From Gemmatimonadota bacterium (lineage in GTDB: Bacteria; Latescibacterota; UBA2968; UBA8231): a stretch of DNA of 64,000 bases. A program made the position numbers and the translations under genes. The notes under the pieces were generated by a model that saw nothing but the letters and a program-made list of their open reading frames with translations, ran no database searches and was not told where the DNA came from. This document shows positions 14,755-24,024 of the stretch, piece by piece (the first letter of the stretch is position 1; each line of letters starts with the position of its first letter). The stretch spans positions 155,618 to 219,617 of the forward strand of contig JABHDC010000245.1 in the NCBI GenBank assembly GCA_018673255.1, written 5' to 3'.

Positions 14755-16782
14755 ATGAGTGAGCTGCGATTTGAAGCGTTGCAGATGTCCGGGGCCGAGG
14801 TGGGCCCCGAGAATCCCCTGCCCCCGCTCGGACGTCAGTCGCGCCGGGCGCCGGATCGGGAGAAATACGAGGGTTTCAGCGATGGCATGCTGGAGCGAAT
14901 GGGCTACGGGCATCCGGCCAACTATCTGCCCTACACGCTGCAGGATCGCTACACCCGGCAGCGCCAATTGCGTGAGTGGCCGGTGGCTGTGCTGGAGAAC
15001 GAGATCCTCCGGGCCGAATTCCTGCTGAGCCTCGGTGGTCGACTGCGGTCGCTGGTGCACAAGCCGAGTGGCCGTGAACTGCTGGAGTGCAATCCAGTGC
15101 TGCAGCCGGCGAATCTGGCCGTGCGCAACGCCTGGTTCTCCGGTGGCACGGAGTGGAATATCGGCATGCTCGGCCACCATCCCCTGACCTGCTCGCCGAT
15201 GTTTGCCGCACGGGCAGAGGCGCCGGATGGCACACCGACCTGTCTGCGCATGTGGGAGTGGGAACGACTGCGGCAGACGCCGTATCAGATCGATGCGTGG
15301 TTGCCGCCCGGTTCGCCGATGCTGCTGGTGCGGATTCGGATCACCAATCCGCTCGACGAGACGGTGCCGATGTACTGGTGGTCGAATACGGCCGTGCCTG
15401 AGAGCGAAGACACACGCGTGATCGTGTCGGCGGATGAGGCCTATAATTTCGGTTACGGTGACGGCGGCCCAGCGCGGGTGAAGATGCCGATCGTGCAGGG
15501 CGTCGATGTCTCCTACGTGACCAATGCGCCACGTGCGGCCGACTTCTTCTACCACGTACCCACCGAATCCGGGCAGCGGCCCTGGGTGAGTTCACTGGAT
15601 GGCTCCGGTCGCGGCCTGGTGCAGACGTCGACGGATCTACTGAAGGGTAGGAAGCTATTCTTCTGGGGCATGGGGGCCGGTGGCCGACGCTGGCAGGAAT
15701 GGTTGTCCGAACCGGGTCACAGGTATCTGGAAATCCAGGCGGGGCTGGCACGCACGCAGATGGAACACCTGCCCATGCCGCCCCAAACGGACTGGACCTG
15801 GCTGGAGGGATATGGTCTGATGGAAGCCGATGCGGGTGCCGTGCACGCCAGTGACTGGTCGGTAGCCCGAACCGAGGTCGAGCAGCGGCTGGAGCAACTG
15901 GTGCCGCGAGCACAACTGGATGAAACCCTGGCAGCGGCTGAGGCCAGCAGTGCACGTCCCCCGTTGGAGATCATGCAGGTCGGTGGCGGCTGGGGTGCCC
16001 TGGAAGCGGCACGTCGCGATGGCGCCGGCGAGGGTGGTTTCCATGGCTCGGGTGTGGACTTCATCGCCGATTCTCTCACTGAAGCACAGACGCCGTGGAT
16101 GTGGCTGCTGCTGGAAGGAGAGTTGCCCCCCAGCGATGCGGCCGATGAGCCGGTGAGTTATCTGGTGCAATCCCAGTGGCGCGAATTGCTGCAGGCCTCG
16201 CTGGATGAGGGGCGTTCGGCTCACTGGAGTGCCTGGTACCATCTGGGGCTGATGCGGTATGCGGCGGCCGGCTACATCGAGGCCCGTGCCGCATGGCAGC
16301 GATCCCTGGCCTGCGAGGAGACGATCTGGGCCCACCGGTGTCTGGCTCGCCTGGCCGACGAAGAGGGCAATGTGGCCGAAGCGGTCGGCCACTACGCACG
16401 AGCCTGTCAGTTGCGGCGCGATGTGCTGCCCCTGCTGATCGAAGCCGGTGCCTATCTCGTCGACCATGAGCAGGAGTCCCTGTGGCTCGAGCTGGTCGGT
16501 GATCTGCCCCAGGACATGCGGGCGGCAGGTCGTGTGCGGCTGCTGGAAGCTCGGGCATGTCTGGCGACGGAGGATCTGCGCCGAGTCGAGGCGATCCTCA
16601 ATGACACGAGTCTGGCCATCGACGATCTGCGCGAGGGTGAACGCTCGCTGAGCCACCTGTGGTTCGAGATGCAGGAGAAGCGGCTGAGCAAGGCGGAGGG
16701 CATCGCCATTACCGAGGCGCTCAAGCAGCGGGTGCAGCGGGAGTGTCCGGTGCCGGCGCATCTGGATTTCCGCATGCAATAG
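14755..16782 (+). CDS. DUF5107 and TPR-repeat protein
   Basis: A 675-residue protein. The first 330 residues resemble DUF5107: WPVAVLENEILRAEFLLSLG, GGRLRSLVHKPSGRELLE, WFSGGTEWNIGMLGHHPLTC. It is a galactose mutarotase-like beta-sandwich seen beside carbohydrate catabolic genes. The rest is helical, with TPR-like repeats from about residue 480 (WYHLGLMRYAAAGYIEARAA, AHRCLARLADEEGNVAEAV). There is no signal peptide. GAGG at 14745-14748 supports the ATG at 14755. Pairing with the UroD-like gene suggests a shared pathway; the role is unknown. Confidence 0.75.
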   Translation: MSELRFEALQMSGAEVGPENPLPPLGRQSRRAPDREKYEGFSDGMLERMGYGHPANYLPYTLQDRYTRQRQLREWPVAVLENEILRAEFLLSLGGRLRSLVHKPSGRELLECNPVLQPANLAVRNAWFSGGTEWNIGMLGHHPLTCSPMFAARAEAPDGTPTCLRMWEWERLRQTPYQIDAWLPPGSPMLLVRIRITNPLDETVPMYWWSNTAVPESEDTRVIVSADEAYNFGYGDGGPARVKMPIVQGVDVSYVTNAPRAADFFYHVPTESGQRPWVSSLDGSGRGLVQTSTDLLKGRKLFFWGMGAGGRRWQEWLSEPGHRYLEIQAGLARTQMEHLPMPPQTDWTWLEGYGLMEADAGAVHASDWSVARTEVEQRLEQLVPRAQLDETLAAAEASSARPPLEIMQVGGGWGALEAARRDGAGEGGFHGSGVDFIADSLTEAQTPWMWLLLEGELPPSDAADEPVSYLVQSQWRELLQASLDEGRSAHWSAWYHLGLMRYAAAGYIEARAAWQRSLACEETIWAHRCLARLADEEGNVAEAVGHYARACQLRRDVLPLLIEAGAYLVDHEQESLWLELVGDLPQDMRAAGRVRLLEARACLATEDLRRVEAILNDTSLAIDDLREGERSLSHLWFEMQEKRLSKAEGIAITEALKQRVQRECPVPAHLDFRMQ

Positions 16783-17114
16783 GAGCCTGGTGCACGGTGA
16801 TCTGGCTGGTTGATGCCGGGTCACTGACCCGTGCAGAGAGAGCATCGCAGCATTGACATTGACCCCCGGAGGAGGGCTTCCCAGTCGCCCATTTCCGGGG
16901 GTTACGTGTGTCTGGGCCGGCCACTCTCAGAGAGGATTCCGAAGTGCTGAAGAGATTTCTGTGAAATGTCGATAGGAAGGGTGCGGGTAGTCATCAGCCT
17001 CCCCTGGTTGATAATGCGGGCCGCCAGGCCCGCCCCGGCACCGAGCGGATCTTCAACGATCCCGAGGCTCCCCAAGACCTCCGGTTGTCGGTCACCACTC
17101 ACAGGAGCATGATC
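16783..17114. other. Intergenic region with two hairpins
   Basis: This gap of about 330 bases contains the GC-rich inverted repeat at 16862-16902 and a second hairpin, GCGGGCC-GCCA-GGCCCGC, at 17016-17033. No coding frame is convincing. AGGAG at 17103-17107 serves the downstream gene. Confidence 0.5.
16862..16902 (+). terminator. Inverted repeat, possible terminator after the DUF5107 gene
   Basis: ACCCCCGGA (16862-16870) and TCCGGGGGT (16894-16902) are perfect complements with 23 bases between. There is no T-run after the right arm, so termination is not certain. Confidence 0.45.
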
Positions 17115-18467
17115 GTGCGAGTCACGAGCGCCCAGATTGATCTGTCGGCGCAACACGCGCTGATGGAAAGCCATGCGCGCCATGAGAAGTTGGAGATCGC
17201 AGTACAGGCGGATGGCGAAACGACGCGAAGCGTCATTGAGACAAGAGAGATCTCCCTGGCATCGGCGCAGGCCGCCGAGTACCGACCCAGCCTGCTCGAC
17301 AACGAGCTGGCACGCATGAACCCCGAGCTGCGGGGCCAGATCGAATCTGGCTCGACGAATGGCGAGGGTCTCAATTCGGCCCTGATGGAACGGGCCGCCG
17401 TGGCAGGACTGAAGATTCCGACGCCGGATCTTCTCAGGAATGCGCTGACTGAGACGATGAACCGATTCGGTCTCGACTTGAGTGGCCTCGGGATGACAGG
17501 ATCGCAGCCGATCGATACGACGGCGGGGCCGGCAGATCGTTTCAAGATGGATCTGATTCGTGCCGCTGTGTTTGCCTTCTCGGGGCGCGATCTGAAGATC
17601 CTCGATCCGGCATCTCTGGATCTGAGTGCCTTTGCCGGAATGAGTTCAGCATCAAATTCATCAGGAAATTCGTCAAGGACGACCGAGCTGGCGTCAGGGA
17701 AGACGCCCCCCACCTTTGCTGCCGCCTACAACGCGGCCCGTGGCCCAGATGCAGGGCCCGACGCCGAGCCACAGCGCGATGCGGCGCCCCGTGCCAGTCT
17801 CATCTATTCCTATCAGGATCGCCACGAGGAGCGGGAGACGACGAGTTTCGCCGCTGCGGGTGTGGTGACGACGGCCGATGGCGAGCAGATCGAGATTCAG
17901 GTGGAGCTGACGATGGGTCGGCAATTCATCTCTGAGGAATCCGGTGAAGTGCGTGTCGGCGCCGAGTTGACCGATCCGCTGGTAATCAATTTCGAGGGGA
18001 CTGCCGCCGAACTGACGGACCGTACCTACGCCTTCGATCTGGATACGGATGGCGAGGCGGAGCAGATCCACTTCATCGGGCCGAACTCAGGATTTCTGGC
18101 ACTGGATGCCAATGAGAATGGCCTTGTCGACGATGGTTCGGAGTTGTTTGGACCCACGACGGGGCAGGGCTTTGCCGAACTGGCTGTGTATGATGAAGAC
18201 GGCAATAACTTCATCGATGAGTCAGATTCGGTGTATGAAGGGCTGCGGGTGTGGCAGAAGGATGCGGACGGCCAGGACCGGCTGATCGCTCTGGGCCAGG
18301 CCGGCGTCGGCGCCATCTATCTGGGGTCGATCGACACGCCCTTCCAGGTCAAGGACGATGAGAATGAGCTGCAGGGTGTCGTGCGCAGCTCAGGGGTTTA
18401 CCTCAAGGAAGAGGGTGGTCAGCCGACAGGTGTCGGCACAATACAACAACTGGATCTGGTCGTCTGA
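17115..18467 (+). CDS. EF-hand-like calcium-binding protein, unknown function
   Basis: The first residues (RVTSAQIDLSAQHALMESHA) resemble a family of proteins with a conserved short N-terminus and no signal peptide. The central part is polar and Ser/Ala-rich. Residues of about 310-400 carry Asp-rich, EF-hand/dockerin-like loops: DLDTDGEAEQ, LDANENGLVDDGSELFG, YDEDGNNFIDESD and WQKDADGQDR. These probably bind calcium. AGGAG at 17103-17107 has ideal 7-base spacing to GTG at 17115, whereas the ATG at 17109 is only one base away, so the GTG is preferred. Function is unknown. Confidence 0.6.
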   Translation: MRVTSAQIDLSAQHALMESHARHEKLEIAVQADGETTRSVIETREISLASAQAAEYRPSLLDNELARMNPELRGQIESGSTNGEGLNSALMERAAVAGLKIPTPDLLRNALTETMNRFGLDLSGLGMTGSQPIDTTAGPADRFKMDLIRAAVFAFSGRDLKILDPASLDLSAFAGMSSASNSSGNSSRTTELASGKTPPTFAAAYNAARGPDAGPDAEPQRDAAPRASLIYSYQDRHEERETTSFAAAGVVTTADGEQIEIQVELTMGRQFISEESGEVRVGAELTDPLVINFEGTAAELTDRTYAFDLDTDGEAEQIHFIGPNSGFLALDANENGLVDDGSELFGPTTGQGFAELAVYDEDGNNFIDESDSVYEGLRVWQKDADGQDRLIALGQAGVGAIYLGSIDTPFQVKDDENELQGVVRSSGVYLKEEGGQPTGVGTIQQLDLVV

Positions 18468-18593
18468 ACCCCCATCAGAAGCTCAGATTCAGCTCAAGGG
18501 AAACGACGGGCCATCTCGAACTACACGGCGAGTTGGTTCCGTCGATCACCCCTGGCCGAAGCAGGCATCTTCGTCGCCGCAGCGACGCGCGCC

Positions 18594-19358
18594 CTACCCC
18601 CGACCTACATAGGGCATCGTCGTCGCCATCACCGTCATGAACAGGATGTTGGCATCCAGTGGCAGCGAGGCCATGTGGACGACGGCGTTGGAGACATTGC
18701 CTACATCCATCCGCGGTTCAACCATCTTCGTGCCATTCGCCTGTGGGACGCCCCCGGTCATACGCTGGGTCATGTTGGTTGCCGCATTGCCGATGTCGAT
18801 CTGACCCACCCCGATATCGTAGGCGCGTCCATCCAGTGAGGATGCCTTGGTCAGCCCTGTGATGGCGTGTTTGGTTGCTGTGTAGGGGGCTGAATGCGGT
18901 CGCGGCATCTGCGCCGAGACCGAGCCATTGTTGATGATGCGCCCCCCGCGCGGATCCTGAGCCTTCATGATGCGGAACGCGGCCTGTGTGCACAGGAAGG
19001 TGCCCGTCAGATTTACACCGACCACGGCCGACCATTGTTCGAAGGTCAGATCCTCCATGGGGATCGCCGGCGTGCCCATGCCGGCATTGTTGAACAGCAC
19101 GTCGAGACGGCCGAAGGTGTCCTTCGTCTGCGCGAACAGGTGGTCGACGGCGGCTGGATCACCCACATCAGTGGGTACGACGAGTGTCCTTGCATCCGGC
19201 ACCTGCCCGGTGATCTGGCCGGCGGTCTCTTCGAGCGCTTCGGCCCGGCGGCCGGCCAGCACGAGAGCGTAGCCGGCCACAGCCAGGGCGACGGCGCTGT
19301 CCTGCCCGATGCCGGATCCGGCACCGGTGACGAGGGCGATGCGGTCATTGGGGGTCAT
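18594..19358 (-). CDS. Short-chain dehydrogenase/reductase
   Basis: A classical SDR of 254 residues. It has the cofactor loop [24 protein letters not shown], the catalytic Ser in INNGSVSAQ and the catalytic Tyr-Lys in [12 protein letters not shown]. The region after the active site ([15 protein letters not shown]) is the substrate loop. The oxidised alcohol is unknown. GAGAG lies a few bases before the ATG at 19358; the ATG at 19376 has no ribosome site. It is divergent from the PhyH dioxygenase gene. Confidence 0.88.
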   Translation of the reverse strand: MTPNDRIALVTGAGSGIGQDSAVALAVAGYALVLAGRRAEALEETAGQITGQVPDARTLVVPTDVGDPAAVDHLFAQTKDTFGRLDVLFNNAGMGTPAIPMEDLTFEQWSAVVGVNLTGTFLCTQAAFRIMKAQDPRGGRIINNGSVSAQMPRPHSAPYTATKHAITGLTKASSLDGRAYDIGVGQIDIGNAATNMTQRMTGGVPQANGTKMVEPRMDVGNVSNAVVHMASLPLDANILFMTVMATTMPYVGRG

Positions 19359-19626
19359 GGTGGGTCTCTCTTTCATGGGACGCAGTGGCCTGTCAGGTGG
19401 TCTGCTACATCGTGTGATCAGTCGACTCGTTCCGGATCAACGATACGTTGGCTCCACAGCGAGCGCGACCACCCAACGGATCGATGGCCGCTCGTTTGTC
19501 CAGCGACTGTGCCATCGCTTTCTTGTCGCCGGAAGAGGTGAAGCAAACACCGGACCCCGGCGTGCGATGTATTGTCGGCCGGGTGTTGTGTCGGGCGAAC
19601 GAGCGACAGTCGGGGACACGCAAGCG

Positions 19627-20358
19627 ATGATCGAAGACAAGGACTGGGCGCATTTCGATGAGCACGGTTATGTCCTGCTCAAGGGGGTGCTGGCGGGGGA
19701 TCACCTGGAGCGGATCCGGACAGCCTTCGACAAGGTCTGGGAGACGGAAGGTTCACCGTGCAATCAGCACAAGCTGCTGAAATACGAGCCCTTCATCGAG
19801 CTCTTCGAGCATCCGCCGATTCTCGAACCCCATCGGGCGGTCTTCGGGTCGCAATTGCAGTTGCTGCAATACGATCTGTTGCGACAGGGGCCGCACCACG
19901 AGGGTCCGGCGCGTTCGTGGCATCGGGATTTCAGCTTTCCCGGTGACCATCCCCTGTCGATCAACACGATCCTCTATCTCGATGAGATGGATGAGGCGCA
20001 TGGCCCCACGCGCGTGCTGCCAGGTTCGCACCGGGGCTGGCCCCAACCACCGACGGATCGTGAGAAGCACGAGCCGATCGAGACAGAGGTGGCGGTCCTG
20101 GCTGAGCCCGGCGATGCGGCCTTCATCAACAGTGCCATCTGGCACACGGGTGGCATCAATCAGAGTGACGGTCTGCGCCGGGGGATCTATCTCTACTTCG
20201 GTCACTGGTGGCTGAAACGCTACGAGTGGCAGCAGGCGATTCCATGGCAGGCCCTTCAGGGCGCCGACGAACAGCGGCTGCAGTTGCTGGGACTGCGGCA
20301 GGCGGGTGATCTGCACATCTATCGGCCGGATGCGTTACGCAACCGGGAGTTGATCTGA
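19627..20358 (+). CDS. Phytanoyl-CoA dioxygenase (PhyH) family protein
   Basis: A 243-residue Fe(II)/2-oxoglutarate oxygenase. Iron ligands are visible as His-x-Asp in SWHRDFSFPGDH and the distal His in NSAIWHTGG. The 2-oxoglutarate Arg is in GLRRGIYLYFG. The N-terminus FDEHGYVLLKGVL is characteristic. This family is heavily expanded in FCB and planctomycete-type marine bacteria; substrates are mostly unknown. The ATG at 19627 is chosen because the longer frame upstream has no homology. Confidence 0.85.
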   Translation: MIEDKDWAHFDEHGYVLLKGVLAGDHLERIRTAFDKVWETEGSPCNQHKLLKYEPFIELFEHPPILEPHRAVFGSQLQLLQYDLLRQGPHHEGPARSWHRDFSFPGDHPLSINTILYLDEMDEAHGPTRVLPGSHRGWPQPPTDREKHEPIETEVAVLAEPGDAAFINSAIWHTGGINQSDGLRRGIYLYFGHWWLKRYEWQQAIPWQALQGADEQRLQLLGLRQAGDLHIYRPDALRNRELI

Positions 20359-20389
20359 TGCCAGTGTCCACTGCCGCAGCGGGCAGAAT

Positions 20390-20821
20390 CTATACCAGCC
20401 CGGCCTCGTCGAGCTTGTCCTGGAGGATCTGCGGCAGCCCGGGTCGAGTGCCGCGCTCGGTCTGGATGATTCCTGTGCCGACGATGCGAGCCTCGATCAT
20501 CACCTGCTCATCGGCGGCCCGGAGAATCACCTGGTCGAAGGCGAAACGGATGCGGCTGGCCCGAGATACCCGCGTACGCACCAGGAACTGATCGCCCGAA
20601 CGCAAGGGCTGACGGTAGTCGACTTCGGAGCGTGTCACCACCAGGTCGCAGCCCTGTTCGTGCAGGGCCGCGAAGTCGAGGCCCAGCTCCAGCAGGCCCT
20701 GATGGCGGGCGTGTTCTAGATAGTTGAGATAGACGGCATTGTTGACGACGCCCTGCAGATCGCACTCGTAGTCGCGCACATCGAGGGGGCCGGTCTGGAA
20801 GGGGAAGTGCGTGTGGGTCAT
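20390..20821 (-). CDS. Hotdog-fold acyl-CoA thioesterase (YbgC/4HBT-like)
   Basis: A 143-residue single hotdog domain with the 4HBT signature region VRDYECDLQGVVNNAVYLN YLEHAR (Asp in the YECDxQG position, Asn-Tyr helix). LVVTRSEVDYRQPL and FLVRTRVSRASRIRF follow. These enzymes hydrolyse acyl-CoA or acyl-carrier thioesters in the cytoplasm. The ATG overlaps the stop of the upstream REC-HDOD regulator (ATGA), so the two are co-translated. Confidence 0.85.
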   Translation of the reverse strand: MTHTHFPFQTGPLDVRDYECDLQGVVNNAVYLNYLEHARHQGLLELGLDFAALHEQGCDLVVTRSEVDYRQPLRSGDQFLVRTRVSRASRIRFAFDQVILRAADEQVMIEARIVGTGIIQTERGTRPGLPQILQDKLDEAGLV

Positions 20822-22755
20822 ACGCTGTTCTGAATGCCATTCACCAGACGATGGATGGCCGTCGAGATGCTGCTGGCCAATTCCAGTAACTCGCCGCGGC
20901 TGGTCTTGAGATCTGTCACGGCATCGGAGAGAAACACGCTGAAGCCTTCCGGCAATTCCGGGTGGACATCATCCTTCCCCTCAGACCGGGCCTGCTTCAG
21001 AGTTGCCAGGATCGTGACGGGTGGGTACTTCGCCTCGGCGGGGAAGGGATACAGGGCGCCTGCAACGAAATCGGCGACAGCGATCAGTCGCGCCAGAGGG
21101 CTCGCGGGGTGTGGCGCGTGGTGCTGCATGATACAGCCTGTGATCGACGTACCCAGATCCCATTCGGCGGCTAATGTACTGCCGACGACAGTATGATCGG
21201 AGCCACCGGTGAAATCGCCTTCGATCGCCGACATCGGCTTCTGCCACTTGATCTGCTCCAACTCAGCCAGGACGGAGGGGAACAGACCGGGATAGGAATG
21301 AGCCAGCACGACCTTGCCTACATCATGCATGATGCCACCGACAAAGGGATCGTCTGAAGGCGTCAGCTCGAATCGGGACCAGAGTCCGGCGTCGTTCAGC
21401 GCCGTGGTTTCGTGCTCCTCCAGCGCCATGTCCTCGAAGGCCTTCTTGTCGGCTGGTGACCAATCGGATTCGGACATGGAGAGATTCAGCAACTGGGCGG
21501 CGACGGCGACGGCAACCGAGTGGAGCCAATAGGCATCGACGGAGAACCCCTTCTCCGTCACCGTTTCCATGGACCGTTTCACCGCACCGGACATGACGAT
21601 CTGCTTGACCTCGTTCTTGCCCAGCAGGACGACGGCGCGATCCACATCGCTGACTTCGCCCTGGAAGCCGAAGGCCGGAGAGCGGGCGCGACGAATCACC
21701 TGAGCACTCGACAGCGGATCGGTCTTGATGACATCGACCCAATCCTGCATCTGCGAGTCCTGATCACGGTCCAGCACGGTAATCTTCTGGAATACGTGAG
21801 CCAGTACCGGCAATTCCCCCGTTGCCCGGACATCTTCATCGAGTCGTTTCTGCAACTCCTCGGGTGACGGCAACTCACTGCTTTTCTCTGATGCATCCAC
21901 GCCATGCTCGCGCAACAGCTTGATCACGGCCTCCGCATCCAGCTGGTGTCGTCTGAGCATGACCACGCCCATACGCTCAAGATTGCGGCGCATGGGACCA
22001 TCGATCGGGCTGTCCTCGTCCACGACGACGAAGATGGTCAGTGCCGAGGGCCTGTTGATGCTCAACAGACGGGCCGTGGTGACGGCGGAGGTGAGAGATC
22101 CCGAGAGCATGGTCGCACGTATGCGGCTTGGCAGGCCCCGTACACGTCGGGCGATCTGCGCGCCATCGGATTCCAACGCGTAACCGGCCAGCGTCGTACC
22201 GTCGCCGGTCTCATTGATCGCGGCCACGGCTGAGCAGACTGCGCTCAGGTATCTGAGGTGCCCACGCTGGTCTCGTCGGCCCAGATCGGAGGCAGTAATG
22301 GCCTTCTCGCCGATCACGACCAGCGGGTATTCATCGGACGAACGGACCGGATCCGCGTCTAAGATCACCTGCTGGATCTGTTCCTGGGACCGGCGCGCCA
22401 TCGCCTCTCCCATGGCACGCTTGAGCTGCGCGATCGAGAAGGGCTTCGGCAGGAAGGCATCGCAGCCGGCATCGCGCGCGGCCTGCGCGTTCTCCGGTTC
22501 GGAGAGGGCGCTGAAGACGACGACGGGAAGATCGCTATAGCTGGGTGTGGTACGGATCTCGCGGATCAGCCCACCGCCATCCATGTTCGGCATGACCCAG
22601 TCGGTGAGTACCAGGTCGATCTGTCGCATGCGCAGCACTTCGAGTGCTTCCAGACCGTCAGCAGCCTCGATGATGTCTGTGAAACCGACCTTGCCGAGCA
22701 TGGCAACAACGACCTTGCGCATGGTGGAGGCATCTTCGACAACCAGGATCATCAT
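20818..22755 (-). CDS. Response regulator with HDOD output domain
   Basis: A 645-residue protein. Residues 1-120 are a CheY-like receiver with E7/D8, phospho-acceptor D52 (LVLTDWVMPN) and K103 (LPKPF). Residues of about 140-290 form a poorly conserved middle region. Residues of about 310-570 are an HDOD domain (TGELPVLAHVFQKI, LLGKNEVKQIVMSGAV, GIMHDVGKVVLAH with H476/D477). The GIMHDVGK segment retains an HD-like pair that most HDOD proteins lack. HDOD regulators act in signalling and stress control without a known enzyme activity. It ends by overlapping the thioesterase gene. Confidence 0.85.
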   Translation of the reverse strand: MMILVVEDASTMRKVVVAMLGKVGFTDIIEAADGLEALEVLRMRQIDLVLTDWVMPNMDGGGLIREIRTTPSYSDLPVVVFSALSEPENAQAARDAGCDAFLPKPFSIAQLKRAMGEAMARRSQEQIQQVILDADPVRSSDEYPLVVIGEKAITASDLGRRDQRGHLRYLSAVCSAVAAINETGDGTTLAGYALESDGAQIARRVRGLPSRIRATMLSGSLTSAVTTARLLSINRPSALTIFVVVDEDSPIDGPMRRNLERMGVVMLRRHQLDAEAVIKLLREHGVDASEKSSELPSPEELQKRLDEDVRATGELPVLAHVFQKITVLDRDQDSQMQDWVDVIKTDPLSSAQVIRRARSPAFGFQGEVSDVDRAVVLLGKNEVKQIVMSGAVKRSMETVTEKGFSVDAYWLHSVAVAVAAQLLNLSMSESDWSPADKKAFEDMALEEHETTALNDAGLWSRFELTPSDDPFVGGIMHDVGKVVLAHSYPGLFPSVLAELEQIKWQKPMSAIEGDFTGGSDHTVVGSTLAAEWDLGTSITGCIMQHHAPHPASPLARLIAVADFVAGALYPFPAEAKYPPVTILATLKQARSEGKDDVHPELPEGFSVFLSDAVTDLKTSRGELLELASSISTAIHRLVNGIQNSV

Positions 22756-22771
22756 GATGGCAATGGCTCAT

Positions 22772-23923
22772 TCACAAGGAGACCTCGGTGTATTGCTGCT
22801 GACAGGGATGAAGACCGCAGAAGCGGAGTCGTCCGGACGCAGGTAGGCCGATCATGGAGTACTCCGAATGGTAATCGAGGGGTTCGCCATGGCGGCAGAT
22901 GCAGATGTCACCATGAAGATGGAGAAGCCGTTCAGCGAAGGCCAGATCGTAGCCGTCCTGCCCCGGGTCCGGCACGTCGACCTGCCCGGGCCAGCCTGAG
23001 GTGACATCAATCTGGGCCGGTGGGCCCTCGCCGGCCAGCAGCACCCGGTCCAGCAGGTGCCAGCGTTCGTGGGCATCCACCTTGCCCTCGGGTGTGCGAC
23101 GATCGGCATGCCACAAGGCTTCATCCTGGTAGCAGTTCACGCAGTGCAGCCCGTGGGCCCCCACTACGGGTTCACGGATCATCAGCACGGGGCAGGCCGC
23201 TTCGATCGACACGGCGTCTCCGAGACGATCGACGCAGACGATGCTGTAGCCTTTGCCCCGCAATGGCTGTTCAGCCATGGCGCGGACGAATTCGGCCGTC
23301 GTCCGAGCACGGGACATCACCTGGTAGGCCCACAGACGGATCGGGATCCAGCGATCGGACTGCTGGAAGACCGAGCCGACGGAAGAGTGCCCGACCGCGA
23401 CGCCCTCGGCATTCATGCCATCCGTGGTGGCCACCACGCCTGCGAAGGTGAAGGTGACCTGCGGGATGCCCTCGGCGGGGCGCACGTAGCGAGCCACGAC
23501 GGGGCGGTGCGGATGGCAGCCGTCGTTGTTCTTCCCCCAGATCGGCCCGTCAGGTCCCCCGGTGAAGACGAAATTCGTGCAGCCGTCTGTCGATGGCAGA
23601 TCCCGCGTCAGGTCTGGGCCGCCAGGTGTTCCATCGCCGATTTCCCCGAAGACACGATCCAGGGTTCCAGGCACCAGCGGCAGATTCAGGGCGAACAGGT
23701 CGACTTCGTCCACATTGGCGGCTCGGGCCGTGGCTCGTATCTCTTCGACGACGGCGGGCAAGTGGCGTCTGAGGGTGGTAAGGAAGAGCGGCAGGCGCGC
23801 TCTGAACTCAGTGGACCGGTGCAGCGGAAACAATTCAAGGTGCTCAGCGATGTCTTGGCGCAGGGCCTCGCCTGTCGCTTCCCCGATCTGCCGCGGTGTG
23901 CCGCCACACTCGATGAATTGCAT
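22772..23923 (-). CDS. C45/acyl-CoA:6-aminopenicillanate acyltransferase-like hydrolase
   Basis: A 383-residue N-terminal-nucleophile hydrolase-like protein. STDGCTNFVFTGG carries the Gly-Cys self-cleavage site, with C115 as the predicted nucleophile. WGKNNDG, GVVATTDGMNAEGVAVGHSS and HCVNCYQD match the C45/AAT family. Family members cleave or form amide bonds on small acyl-amines. There is no signal peptide. It lies 16 bases upstream of the REC-HDOD gene on the same strand and could share its transcript, and it is divergent from the UxuA-like operon. Confidence 0.75.
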   Translation of the reverse strand: MQFIECGGTPRQIGEATGEALRQDIAEHLELFPLHRSTEFRARLPLFLTTLRRHLPAVVEEIRATARAANVDEVDLFALNLPLVPGTLDRVFGEIGDGTPGGPDLTRDLPSTDGCTNFVFTGGPDGPIWGKNNDGCHPHRPVVARYVRPAEGIPQVTFTFAGVVATTDGMNAEGVAVGHSSVGSVFQQSDRWIPIRLWAYQVMSRARTTAEFVRAMAEQPLRGKGYSIVCVDRLGDAVSIEAACPVLMIREPVVGAHGLHCVNCYQDEALWHADRRTPEGKVDAHERWHLLDRVLLAGEGPPAQIDVTSGWPGQVDVPDPGQDGYDLAFAERLLHLHGDICICRHGEPLDYHSEYSMIGLPASGRLRFCGLHPCQQQYTEVSL

Positions 23924-24024
23924 CGATCGTGCCTCGAATCTTGTTCATGCTCTGGAGGACGGCTATGTTCGCCGCCACGGGACCACCCTTCCGGTGGTCG
24001 ACGAACCCACGGTGTATGGCTCCG

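Noticed and set aside
15655..16845. 396-residue minus-strand frame
   Set aside because: Antisense to the DUF5107-TPR gene; no domain and no ribosome site.
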